Source: an uncultured Collinsella sp. (GTDB lineage: Bacteria > Actinomycetota > Coriobacteriia > Coriobacteriales > Coriobacteriaceae). Taken from it: 7,619 nucleotides of DNA. How positions within the stretch are numbered: position 1 is the stretch's first letter; the number at the start of each line of letters is the position of its first letter. The DNA lies in assembly GCA_902478365.1 (NCBI GenBank), contig CABSKX010000075.1:1-7619 (forward strand), in the 5' to 3' direction. The notes under the pieces were generated by a model, which searched no databases, had not been told where the DNA came from, and saw nothing but the letters and a program-made list of their open reading frames with translations. This document shows positions 1 to 7,380 of this stretch, piece after piece. A program made the translations under genes and the position numbers.

Positions 1-148
1 CCGGCCCCGGCCTGCGGTGACGTAGCTGGCAGTTCTTGGGCATCGCTTGCTGGCGGGGTTCCTTTGCTGAAATGGACTTGGCCGAAAGGGCCGCTGGTCC
101 CGGTCGCTGGTTCGCGCTTTGCGTGAACTCCGCGCTACTGTGGGTCAG
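1..148. other. Intergenic DNA with short GC-rich hairpins, no supported gene
   Basis: No convincing gene is present downstream of the DtxR-family gene. Two small hairpins are visible. One has GGCC arms at 80-83 and 89-92 around GAAAG. The other has 7-nt arms at 111-117 and 121-127 around TTT, with one G-T pair. Neither has a T-tract on either strand, so neither is a clear terminator. One plus-strand frame is open from the window edge to a TGA at 124-126. Another holds a 26-codon ATG frame (72-152) whose stop overlaps the stop of the DtxR gene. Both have odd, Trp/Gly/Pro-rich translations with no recognisable motif. The stretch could be a structured intergenic repeat, or the tail of a convergent plus-strand gene entering from the left. 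Confidence 0.4.
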
Positions 149-538
149 TTAGGCTTCTGTTGTTGGACCCGCTACATCTTCCCGTCCCAGCATCGACCTT
201 AGCTTCTCGAAGCTCTCCTCGCTCAGGCAATGCTCCATGTGGCAGCCCTCTTGCGAGGCAACCTCGGGCGCAACGCCGGCATCCTCTAGCAGCCCCACAA
301 AAAAGCAATGGCGCTCCCACATTTGACGGGCAACCTCAAGACCGCGTTCCGTCAGATGCACATCGCGTTTGCCCATCTCCACGTAGCCGTTGCTCTCCAG
401 GGTCGCCATGGCCTTGGAGACGCTTGCCTTGGTCACACCCAAGTATTCGGCGACGTCGATTGAGCGTACCGTGCCTTGGTGCTGCGACAGCACGTAGATC
501 GATTCGAGATAGTCTTCTCCGGATTCACGCAGGGCCAT
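149..538 (-). CDS. DtxR/MntR-family metal-dependent transcriptional repressor
   Basis: This encodes a 129-residue cytoplasmic regulator. Such proteins bind Fe2+ or Mn2+ and then repress metal-uptake genes as dimers. Residues 1-70 form a winged helix-turn-helix, with the recognition helix near VTKASVSKAMATL (35-47). The rest is the metal-binding and dimerisation domain. Likely metal ligands are D9 and E12 in the EDYLESIY stretch, H77 in the ERHCFF stretch, and C99, E102 and H103 in GCHMEHCLS. Asp at position 9 resembles MntR, while Cys99 resembles DtxR/IdeR, so the metal cannot be assigned. The C-terminal SH3-like domain of the roughly 230-residue DtxR/IdeR proteins is absent, giving MntR-like length. 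The ATG start has AAAGG six to seven bases upstream. The gene stands alone, with a terminator before it and repeated operator-like sequences in its promoter region, which suggests autoregulation. I do not give a symbol because metal specificity is open. Confidence 0.9.
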   Translation of the reverse strand: MALRESGEDYLESIYVLSQHQGTVRSIDVAEYLGVTKASVSKAMATLESNGYVEMGKRDVHLTERGLEVARQMWERHCFFVGLLEDAGVAPEVASQEGCHMEHCLSEESFEKLRSMLGREDVAGPTTEA

Positions 539-562
539 GGGCCGCCTTTCGCGATGGCTTCT

Positions 563-650
563 AGTTAGCCTTTAGATACTTTTGCTTGATTTACTTTACC
601 GCAAAAGTTGCCCATGTCTTACTACTTTGCCTAAAAGTTAGCCGTGTTTC
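563..650 (-). promoter_or_regulatory. Candidate operator/promoter region of the DtxR-family gene
   Basis: Two imperfect tandem copies of a roughly 27-bp element lie at 592-617 and 623-647. The shared core is TACTTT, then four to five bases, then AAAAGTT, then CC and TGT. The AAAAGTT cores sit exactly 30 bp apart. Each copy contains an inverted repeat: ACTTT at 593-597 with AAAGT at 604-608, and ACTTT at 624-628 with AAAGT at 634-638. AGTTAGCC occurs twice (563-570 and 636-643). ACTTTTGC at 578-585 is the exact reverse complement of GCAAAAGT at 601-608. The TTAGCC and TTTGCC blocks resemble half-sites known for DtxR- and MntR-type repressors. Because the region lies 25-112 bp upstream of the regulator start, autoregulation is the natural inference. 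I could not place a convincing -10/-35 pair. Confidence 0.45.
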
Positions 651-665
651 ACAAAACGTGCGGGA

Positions 666-703
666 CGAAAACAAAATGGGGACGCTCCTCAAGGAGTGTC
701 CCC
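666..703 (-). terminator. Intrinsic terminator after the HAD hydrolase gene
   Basis: Arms at 678-688 and 693-703 form an 11-bp stem around a TCAA loop, with one A-C mismatch in the minus-strand RNA. On the minus strand the stem is followed by ATTTTGTTTTCG (666-677), the T-rich tail of a Rho-independent terminator. It lies 23 nt beyond the stop of the HAD gene and ends the ABC-F/HAD unit before the DtxR-family promoter. A second small perfect hairpin, with arms 708-712 and 716-720 around GTA, sits between the stop codon and the terminator. Confidence 0.85.
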
Positions 704-726
704 AGGTGCCGGGTACCGGCCCGCAG

Positions 727-1497
727 CTAGATCAGGCCAAAGTGCTTCGCGGCGTTGTAGATGCCGTCATCGTCTACGGCGGTCGTAACGTAGGTCGCTG
801 CGGCCTTTACGGTCTCCTGCGCGTTGCCCATGGCCACGCTTGTGCCCACGGCCGAGAACATCGACAGGTCGTTCTCGCCGTCGCCAAAGGCGATCGCCTC
901 GCTCGCATCGATGCCTAGGCGCTCCAGCGTCGCCGCCACGCCCAGGTTCTTACCGCCGTTGGCCGGAATAATATCGCAGAACAGATCACACCAGCGCGTA
1001 GTGAGCGAATGCGACACCGCATCGGTCACGATATGCTCGTCGGCCGGATCCACAAAGGCGCAGAACTGGTAAACCGGCGCATCGAAGGCATGGTCAAACG
1101 GCTCCTCGTGGTAGACGATTCCCGCGTTGCTACCGGCCGTCACCACGCGCTCGGACAGGCGGTTCACAAACGAGTTCTCGCCCTGCATGCACAGCGAGTC
1201 GTAGCGCCCCTGCGCCACCTGGTCCACAATCACCGCAACGTCGTCCGGATCAATCGGACAGCTACGGTAAACGCCCTCGGCATCAAAGCAGTGCTGGCCC
1301 GAGAGCGTAATGTACGCATCCCAGCCCAAGTTGAACAGCCAATCGGGCATCTGGTAGGTCGGACGGCCCGTGGCGATCACGCACGCAATCCCCTGCTCGT
1401 GAAAGCTGTCGAGCACCTGCTGCGCCGGCGCCGGAATCCGGTGGGTCTTAAAGCTCAGCAGCGTGCCGTCGATATCGAAAAACGCGGCTTTGATCAT
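727..1497 (-). CDS. Cof-type HAD-superfamily hydrolase (probable sugar-phosphate or nucleotide phosphatase)
   Basis: This is a 256-residue cytoplasmic Mg2+-dependent phosphatase of the HAD superfamily, Cof/YidA-like subgroup (type IIB cap). Motif I is DIDGT (8-12), with D8 the nucleophile and D10 the acid/base. Motif II is ATGRP (42-46). The motif III lysine is K183 in GGKNLG. Motif IV is FGDGENDL (204-211), with D206 and D210 as metal ligands. The cap domain fills the space between motifs II and III. GNAQETVKAAATYVT near the C-terminus is typical of the family. Length is slightly below the usual 265-290 residues but all catalytic motifs are intact. The ATG is six bases after the stop of the ABC-F gene, and its Shine-Dalgarno sequence overlaps that gene's last codons, so the two are cotranscribed and probably translationally coupled. 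Substrate cannot be predicted; close relatives act on diverse phosphosugars. Confidence 0.9.
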   Translation of the reverse strand: MIKAAFFDIDGTLLSFKTHRIPAPAQQVLDSFHEQGIACVIATGRPTYQMPDWLFNLGWDAYITLSGQHCFDAEGVYRSCPIDPDDVAVIVDQVAQGRYDSLCMQGENSFVNRLSERVVTAGSNAGIVYHEEPFDHAFDAPVYQFCAFVDPADEHIVTDAVSHSLTTRWCDLFCDIIPANGGKNLGVAATLERLGIDASEAIAFGDGENDLSMFSAVGTSVAMGNAQETVKAAATYVTTAVDDDGIYNAAKHFGLI

Positions 1498-1503
1498 CCT
1501 CGT

Positions 1504-3363
1504 CTACTCCTCGCCCTCGAGCTTTTCGCTCGCCTCGAGCCACGCCATCTCCAGCTCGTCCATGGCGGCGTGGGCCTCGTCGATCTTTGCCTGCTGCTCG
1601 CCCAGCGCCGTGTAGTTGGTGGGATCGACCTGGGCCATGGCGGCCTCGGCCTCCTCCACGCGAGCGCGCTGCGTCTCCATCTTGCGCTCGAGCGAGCTCA
1701 CCTCGCGGCGGAGCTTCTGGCGTTCGGCGTTGGAAAGACCGTTGGGCTGCCCGCTCGTCTTAGGCTTTTCGGCCGCAACCGCTGCGGCACCGGTGTCGAA
1801 CGTGCCGGTCTTGGCACTCGGCGCGCCCACGGGCTCGCCCTCGGCGGTGGCGTTGCACAGGCGCAGGTACTGATCGACGCCGCCGGGCATATGCGTCAGG
1901 TGGCCGTCAAGCAGTGCCCACTGTTGGTCGGTCACGCGCTCCATGAGGAAACGGTCGTGCGTCACCAGAATCAACGTGCCGGGCCAGCCATCGAGCAGGT
2001 CCTCGACAATCGCGAGCATATCGGTATCCAGGTCGTTGCCCGGCTCGTCCAGGATAAGCACGTTGGGCTCGTCCAGGATTGTCAGCAGCAGCGACAGGCG
2101 ACGGCGCTGGCCGCCCGAAAGGTCGCCGATGCGGCTCCAGAGCTGCTGCGTCGTAAAGCCCAGGCGCTCGCAAAGCTTCTCGGGAGCGGTCTCCTTGCCG
2201 TCGATGACGTAATACTTCTTATAGTTGCTCAGCACCTCGCGGATCGTGTCGCCCATGTAGGGCTCGAGCTCCTCGAGCTGCTGCGACAGCACGCCAAAGC
2301 GCACTGTCTGGCCAATCTTCACGCGGCCGCGCGTGGGCGCAATCTTGCCCTGAATCACATCGAGCAAGGTCGACTTGCCGGCGCCGTTCTCGCCCAAAAG
2401 ACCATAGCGGTCGCCCGCGCCGATAAGCCAGGTCACGTCGGAGAGCACCTGCTTGGGCGCGCCGTCGGTATCCGCATAGCCGGCGTCCACGTCGATCACG
2501 TCGATGACCTGCTTGCCCAGGCGGCTCACGGCGAGGCGCTTGAGCTCCAGCTCGTCGCGCACGGGCGGCACGTCGGCGATCAGCTCGCGAGCAGCCTCAA
2601 CGCGAAACTTGGGCTTGGTGGAACGAGCCTGGGCGCCGCGGCTCAGCCACGCGAGCTCCTTGCGCGCCATGTTGCGGCGGCGCTCCTCGGTGACGGCGGC
2701 CATGCGGTCGCGCTCTACGCGCTGAAGGATATATGCCGAGTAGCCGCCCTCGAAGGGGTCGACCTGGCCGTCGTGGACCTCCCACATGCTGGTGCAGACC
2801 TCGTCCAAGAACCAGCGATCGTGCGTGACCACGAGCATGGCGCCCTGACCGCGCTGCCAGCGGGCCTTTAAGTGACGCGCGAGCCAGTTGATGGTGCGCA
2901 TGTCCAGGTGGTTGGTGGGCTCGTCGAGCATGAGCACGTCGTAGTCGCCGATCAGCAGGCGCGCGAGGTCCACGCGGCGGCGCTGACCGCCCGAAAGCTC
3001 GCCCACCGTGCCCTCCCAGGGCACGTCGCTGATGAGGCCGGCGAGGATCTGGCGCGTGCGGGGGCTCGACGCCCACTCGTACTCGGGCGTGTCGCCCACG
3101 ACGGCATGATGCACGGTATCGGTGTCGACAAGTTGGTCCTTTTGGCCGAGCAGACCGATCGTGGCGCCGCGGCGATGCGTCACGCGGCCATCGTCGGGCT
3201 CCAGCGTGCCCGCGAGTACGCTCAGCAGCGTCGACTTGCCGTCGCCGTTTTTGCCGACGATGCCAATACGGTCGCCCTCGCCCACGCCGAGCGTCACGCT
3301 ATCGAAAATATGCTTAGTGGGAAACTCTAGTCTGACGGAATCGCATCCCAAAAGAATCGCCAT
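1504..3363 (-). CDS. ABC-F family ATPase, Uup-like, with C-terminal coiled coil
   Basis: This is a 619-residue soluble protein with two ABC domains and no membrane segments, as in the ABC-F ribosome-associated factors. Domain 1 has Walker A GKNGDGKS (37-44), signature LSGGQ (123-127), Walker B/DEPTNHLD (143-154) and THDR (180-183). Domain 2 has GENGAGKS (324-331), LSGGQ (415-419), LILDEPGNDLD (436-446) and THDR (468-471). The linker carries the ELAWLSRGAQARSTK stretch (236-250) typical of Uup-like proteins. A charged Glu/Lys/Ala-rich helix at about 546-617 forms a C-terminal coiled coil, as in Uup, where it binds nucleic acid. Both catalytic glutamates are present, but the second site has PGND in place of the usual PTND. 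I chose the ATG at 3363 because GAAGGAG lies eight bases upstream. A longer frame to 3477 would run through the pst terminator. Likely role: translation or ribosome-associated function rather than transport. Confidence 0.9.
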   Translation of the reverse strand: MAILLGCDSVRLEFPTKHIFDSVTLGVGEGDRIGIVGKNGDGKSTLLSVLAGTLEPDDGRVTHRRGATIGLLGQKDQLVDTDTVHHAVVGDTPEYEWASSPRTRQILAGLISDVPWEGTVGELSGGQRRRVDLARLLIGDYDVLMLDEPTNHLDMRTINWLARHLKARWQRGQGAMLVVTHDRWFLDEVCTSMWEVHDGQVDPFEGGYSAYILQRVERDRMAAVTEERRRNMARKELAWLSRGAQARSTKPKFRVEAARELIADVPPVRDELELKRLAVSRLGKQVIDVIDVDAGYADTDGAPKQVLSDVTWLIGAGDRYGLLGENGAGKSTLLDVIQGKIAPTRGRVKIGQTVRFGVLSQQLEELEPYMGDTIREVLSNYKKYYVIDGKETAPEKLCERLGFTTQQLWSRIGDLSGGQRRRLSLLLTILDEPNVLILDEPGNDLDTDMLAIVEDLLDGWPGTLILVTHDRFLMERVTDQQWALLDGHLTHMPGGVDQYLRLCNATAEGEPVGAPSAKTGTFDTGAAAVAAEKPKTSGQPNGLSNAERQKLRREVSSLERKMETQRARVEEAEAAMAQVDPTNYTALGEQQAKIDEAHAAMDELEMAWLEASEKLEGEE

Positions 3364-3371
3364 ATGCCCTG

Positions 3372-3378
3372 CTCCTTC
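3372..3378 (-). promoter_or_regulatory. Ribosome binding site that fixes the ABC-F start
   Basis: GAAGGAG on the minus strand lies eight bases before the ATG at 3363-3361. The upstream in-frame ATG at 3477 lies on the far side of the pst terminator hairpin, so this site decides the start. A TATCAT hexamer (minus strand, 3404-3399) could be the -10 of the ABC-F promoter, but I see no good -35 at the right spacing. Confidence 0.7.
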
Positions 3379-3410
3379 GTAGAAATTCAACGTTGTCCAT
3401 GATAGCAGCG

Positions 3411-3446
3411 AAAAGGCGGGCCGTACGCGACACAAAAAGGCGGGCC
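3411..3446. repeat. 12-bp direct repeat copying one arm of the pst terminator
   Basis: AAAAGGCGGGCC occurs at 3411-3422 and again at 3435-3446, exactly 24 bp apart. The second copy is the 3' arm plus T-tract of the terminator in the minus-strand RNA. The first copy would let the same 5' arm (CCCGCC at 3465-3470) pair with a second GGCGGG block followed by TTTT. It looks like a partial duplication of the terminator's distal half. Confidence 0.7.
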
Positions 3447-3471
3447 ATCTCGCAAAAGAGATGACCCGCCT
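3434..3471 (-). terminator. Strong intrinsic terminator of the pst operon
   Basis: Arms at 3438-3451 and 3458-3471 give a 14-bp stem with a 6-nt loop. The only non-Watson-Crick position (3445/3464) is a G-U pair in the minus-strand RNA, while it would be a C-A mismatch in plus-strand RNA. The minus-strand RNA continues into TTTTT (complement of 3434-3438). It lies 55 nt after the pstB stop and before the ABC-F start, separating the two units. Confidence 0.93.
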
Positions 3472-3526
3472 CTCCAATCAGTCCCGCGGCAACCATAGCC
3501 GCCACGGGCCTCAAGCATGTCCCGGA

Positions 3527-4395
<869 letters not shown>

Positions 4396-4399
<4 letters not shown>

Positions 4400-5322
4400 T
4401 CGGCCGTCATCTTCCTTGCCAGTTGCTTGCCCACGATACGGGCAACTATGTTAAACAGCAGCACGCAGATCATCAGCAGTGCAGCGGTGCCCCAAACGAT
4501 CTGCTGGGCCTCGGGGCTGCCCTCGCCGTAAATCTTGTAGATGTGCACGGCGAGCGACTCACCGGGGCGGAACACGTTCCAAGCGCAGGTGGGGCTCGAC
4601 AGGTTAAAGCTCAAGAAGTTCAAACGCACCGGCGAGCTCATGCCCGAGGTAAAGAGCAGTGCCGCGGCCTCGCCAAACACGCGGCCGGCCGAAAGCACGA
4701 TGCCGGTCACGATGGCAGGCATGGCCTCGGGGATCAGGATGTGCAGCGTGGCCTCCCAGCGGGTAAGGCCCATGGCCAGGCACGCATCGCGCTGGGCCTG
4801 CGGCACGTCCTCGAGCGCCTGCTGGATCACGCGCACCAGGATGGGAATGTTGAACATGGTGAGCGCGACGGCGCCGGAGATGATGGAGTACTTCCAGCCC
4901 AGCTGCACCGAGAACACCAGGAAACCGAACATGCCGACAACGATGGAAGGCAGCGAGGACAGCGTCTCGATGGCGGTGGAAGCGATGTCGCGGATGGGAC
5001 CGTCCGGCGCGTACTCAACCAAAAAGACCGCGCCGCCCAGGCTGATGGGCACCGAGATGATCAGGGTGATCAGCAGCAGATAGAACGAATCGAACAGCTG
5101 GTAGAGTACGCCGCCCTGAGTTCCGTTGGCGCGCGACGGCTGCGTGAGAAAACCCGGCTGGAACAGCGTCGAGATGCCCTCGAACAGGATATAGGCCACC
5201 ATGGAGACGACGATGAGCATGACGATGGCGATGATTGCCGTCAGCACGCCCGTGGCGATGCGATCCTGCTTTTGGACGCGCCCGAGTCTCGCCTCGTCGA
5301 TATGGATGCGCGTGCTAGCCAC
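4396..5322 (-). CDS. pstA: PstA, phosphate ABC transporter permease
   Basis: This is one of the two membrane subunits of the phosphate importer. It has 308 residues and about six hydrophobic segments (approximately 24-48, 73-103, 122-140, 146-168, 199-217 and 275-295). The cytoplasmic EAA-type loop that contacts PstB is visible around DVPQAQRDACLAMGLTRWEA (172-191). GRVFGEAA (213-220) matches the conserved Arg/Glu region of Pst permeases implicated in phosphate passage. The start is GTG at 5322, inside the end of pstC, giving an 8-nt overlap. GGGGGC about eight bases upstream can serve as ribosome binding site, and the next in-frame Met (residue 35) lies inside the first membrane segment. The N-terminal 23 residues are charged and cytoplasmic. 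Confidence 0.95.
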
Positions 5323-6223
5323 GAGCCTTCGCCCCCTTGCGGCCGATAATGTGGATGATCAGGATGAAGATGAGGCTCATACCCATCAGCAGCAGACCGA
5401 GCGCCCACAGAACATCGTCCTGGGCCGAGCCCTCGGCATAGACTGCCATAGACGTGGTGAGCGTGGTGGTGATGGTCGAGGCCGGCGACAGCAGCGACGT
5501 CGGCATGGCCTCGATGCCGCCGATGACCATGCGCACGGCGAGCGTCTCGCCAAAGGCGCGCGTCATGCCAAGGATGACCGCAGTCATGAGCGACGGCATG
5601 GCGGACTTGAGCACCACGTGCCAGATGGTCTGCCAGCGGGTGTAGCCCAGCGCGAGCGAGCCCTGACGGTAGCCGTCGGGCACGGCGCGCAGACCATCGA
5701 CCGAAAGGGTGGTCATGGTCGGCAGGATCATGACGGCCAGCACGATGGCGCCGGGTAAGATGCCCAGACCCGTGCTCACATGGAAAACACTCTTCATAAG
5801 GCCGACGACCACGTGAAAGCCAATCAGTCCAAAGACGACCGAGGGAATGCCGGTCAAAAGCTCAATAAGCGGCTGAAAGACCTTGGAACCAAATTTGGGT
5901 TGGATCTCGACCGCAAAGATGGCGGAGCCGATGGCGATGGGCAGCGCGATGAGCGTGGAGAGCACCATGACCGCAAACGAGGTGACGATCAGGGGCAGGG
6001 CGCCGGTATAGGGCAGACCGTTTTCGGCTGTGTTGGCCAGGTCCCACTTGGTGCCGGTGAAGAACTCGACAACCGAAACGCCATCCTTGAGAAAAGCCGA
6101 GAGGCCCTTTTGGGCGACCATGAAGATAAGCGCGGCAACGACAAGCGTCACGAGCGCTACGCACGCGCCCGTGACGCCCAAGCCCACGTTCTCAAGGTCG
6201 CGCTTTGGCAGCTGTTTTGCCAT
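5315..6223 (-). CDS. pstC: PstC, phosphate ABC transporter permease
   Basis: This is the second membrane subunit, pairing with PstA. It has 302 residues. The first membrane segment is at about 14-37, followed by an extracytoplasmic loop with the VVEFFTGTKWDLANTAENG stretch (51-69) typical of PstC, then further segments at about 73-106, 117-143, 153-172, 207-222 and 269-293. The EAA-type coupling loop is around VPDGYRQGSLALGYTRWQT (181-199). TRAFGETLAV (221-230) carries the conserved Arg and Glu of the phosphate path. The ATG has GGAAAGG six bases upstream. It begins 25 nt after the pstS stop, and its stop lies within the first codons of pstA. Confidence 0.96.
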   Translation of the reverse strand: MAKQLPKRDLENVGLGVTGACVALVTLVVAALIFMVAQKGLSAFLKDGVSVVEFFTGTKWDLANTAENGLPYTGALPLIVTSFAVMVLSTLIALPIAIGSAIFAVEIQPKFGSKVFQPLIELLTGIPSVVFGLIGFHVVVGLMKSVFHVSTGLGILPGAIVLAVMILPTMTTLSVDGLRAVPDGYRQGSLALGYTRWQTIWHVVLKSAMPSLMTAVILGMTRAFGETLAVRMVIGGIEAMPTSLLSPASTITTTLTTSMAVYAEGSAQDDVLWALGLLLMGMSLIFILIIHIIGRKGAKARG

Positions 6224-6248
6224 TGCAAACCTTTCCGGGGGCGATTAC

Positions 6249-7187
6249 TTATTTAGCAGAGACCTTGCCGCTGGCGTCCTTGACGACCTTCATGGCAGAG
6301 ACGGGGATAAAGCCCTGCTCCTCGACGAGCTTGCCCTGGACATCGTCGGAAAGCATGAACTCCAAGAAGGCCTTGGTGGCCTCGTCGGCGTCCTTAGCGC
6401 AGTACATGTGCTCGGTCGCCCAGATCTTAAAGGAGTCGTCGGTGACGTTTGCGCTCTTGGGCTCGACGCCCTCGACCTTGATGGCGTTGAACTTGGAGTC
6501 ATCGAAGTGCGAGAAGTCCAGGTAGGAGATGGCGTTGTCGGTGCTGCCCATCTGAGTCTGGACATCGCCGGACTTGTCGAGCTCGGCGTCGCCCTTAAAG
6601 TCGACTGCCTCGTCGCCAAAGACGGCAGCCTCGAAGGTGGCGCGGGTACCGGAACCGGCCTTGCGGTTGAGAACGACGATCTTGGCGTCGTCGCCGCCGA
6701 CCTCCTTCCAGTTGGTGATCTGGCCGGAGAAGATGCCCTTGAGCTGCTCGAGGGACAGGTCGTCGACCTTCACGTTCTTAGAGACGACGGGACCCATGCC
6801 CACGACGGCGACCTCGTGGTCGACGAGGTTCTTGACCTGGTCGGCCTCGAGCTTGGTCTCGGCGAAGACGTCGGAGTTACCGATGGTGACGGTGCCGGCG
6901 GCAACAGCGGTCAGACCTTTGCCCGAACCGTTGCCCGAGCCGGAGACGGAGACGTCGGGGTTGGCATCCATGAACTTCTCGGCAGCGGCCTCGACGAGAG
7001 CCTGGAACGAGGAGGCACCGTCGTAGGTCACCTCGCCGGAGACGGACTCGGCAGCAGCGGCGCTACCCTTGTCGGCGGCGTCGGATGCGCCTGCGCCGCC
7101 GCAGCCAACGAGACCGAGACCGACGATGCTGGCAAGACCACCAGCAAGGCCGAGGAACTGACGACGAGAATAAGCCTGATCGAGCAT
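6249..7187 (-). CDS. pstS: PstS, phosphate-binding lipoprotein with a Tat-type signal
   Basis: This is the extracytoplasmic receptor that delivers phosphate to PstC-PstA. It has 312 residues from the chosen ATG, which has AAAGGAAG a few bases upstream. Earlier in-frame ATGs at 7220 and 7205 lie in or beside a leader hairpin and lack such a site. The signal has a twin-arginine motif SRRQFLG (7-13), a hydrophobic stretch and a lipobox LVGC (26-29), so Cys29 should be lipidated and the protein probably exported folded by Tat. A Gly/Ala/Ser-rich tether follows. Phosphate-site motifs typical of PstS are GASS (57-60), GNGSGKGL (85-92), NSD (104-106) and RKAGSGTRATFE (175-186). It is the first gene of the operon. 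Regulation by phosphate starvation is expected for the family; candidate leader sites are listed separately. Confidence 0.95.
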   Translation of the reverse strand: MLDQAYSRRQFLGLAGGLASIVGLGLVGCGGAGASDAADKGSAAAAESVSGEVTYDGASSFQALVEAAAEKFMDANPDVSVSGSGNGSGKGLTAVAAGTVTIGNSDVFAETKLEADQVKNLVDHEVAVVGMGPVVSKNVKVDDLSLEQLKGIFSGQITNWKEVGGDDAKIVVLNRKAGSGTRATFEAAVFGDEAVDFKGDAELDKSGDVQTQMGSTDNAISYLDFSHFDDSKFNAIKVEGVEPKSANVTDDSFKIWATEHMYCAKDADEATKAFLEFMLSDDVQGKLVEEQGFIPVSAMKVVKDASGKVSAK

Positions 7188-7190
7188 GAT

Positions 7191-7198
7191 CTTCCTTT
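7191..7198 (-). promoter_or_regulatory. Ribosome binding site that fixes the pstS start
   Basis: AAAGGAAG on the minus strand lies just before the ATG at 7187-7185 (GATC intervenes partly as spacer). It supports the 312-residue product, in which the twin-arginine motif begins at residue 7, over the longer frames from 7205 or 7220. Confidence 0.8.
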
Positions 7199-7212
7199 CG
7201 TACATGCGAATC

Positions 7213-7229
7213 GCGGGCACCCTGCCCGC
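7213..7229 (-). other. Hairpin in the pstS 5' leader
   Basis: A perfect 7-bp stem has arms 7213-7219 and 7223-7229 around a 3-nt loop. It sits 25 nt upstream of the pstS ATG and 15 nt above the ribosome binding site. It has no T-tract, so it is not a terminator. It may stabilise the leader or the 5' end of the mRNA. Confidence 0.6.
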
Positions 7230-7297
7230 TTTGCTGTTTGGAAAGATACGACCCCGATCGCGCGACGACCGCCTTATCTGCGGTTTCTTACGGGCAT

Positions 7298-7378
7298 TTG
7301 ATAGACCCTTACCGCAAGCGCTGCCCAGCCTTTACAAACGAATAACAATCCAGCGCCAAATATGGCGCACCTTTTACA
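7298..7378 (-). promoter_or_regulatory. Candidate pst promoter/operator region
   Basis: This stretch lies 111-191 bp upstream of pstS. It contains TTTACA at 7331-7336 followed after 5 bp by ATAACA at 7342-7347, an 11-bp period like the direct repeats bound by Bacillus PhoP. A further TTTACA lies at 7373-7378, 42 bp from the first. TATCAA on the minus strand (7303-7298) could be a -10 element. The match to a PhoP box is partial, and PhoP-binding sequences of this lineage are not known to me, so this is a proposal only. Confidence 0.3.
7353..7368. promoter_or_regulatory. 16-bp perfect palindrome upstream of pstS
   Basis: GCGCCA (7353-7358) and TGGCGC (7363-7368) are perfect inverted arms around AATA. 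The short arms with an AT-rich centre look like a dimeric repressor or activator site rather than a terminator. It sits within the TTTACA/ATAACA-rich stretch of the pst leader. Confidence 0.45.
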
Positions 7379-7380
7379 CC

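Noticed and set aside
72..152. 26-codon plus-strand ATG frame overlapping the dtxR stop
   Set aside because: It is short, has no evident ribosome binding site and no recognisable product.
1009..2871. 620-codon plus-strand open frame, with further long plus-strand frames at 3947-4531, 4372-5349 and 6030-7301
   Set aside because: They lie antisense to well-supported genes with intact motifs, have His/Arg/Gln/Leu-rich low-complexity translations and no domain signature. They are expected from GC-rich codon usage.
3364..3477. N-terminal extension of the ABC-F protein to an ATG at 3477
   Set aside because: It would translate through the pst terminator and its repeat. A good ribosome binding site precedes the ATG at 3363, and the protein from there starts like other family members.
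6224..6248. Possible regulatory element between pstS and pstC
   Set aside because: The 25-nt gap holds only the pstC ribosome binding site. I see no hairpin that would reduce downstream expression.
7188..7220. Earlier pstS starts at 7220 and 7205
   Set aside because: The first falls in the loop of a leader hairpin and neither has a good ribosome binding site. The ATG at 7187 does, and gives a normal Tat/lipoprotein signal.
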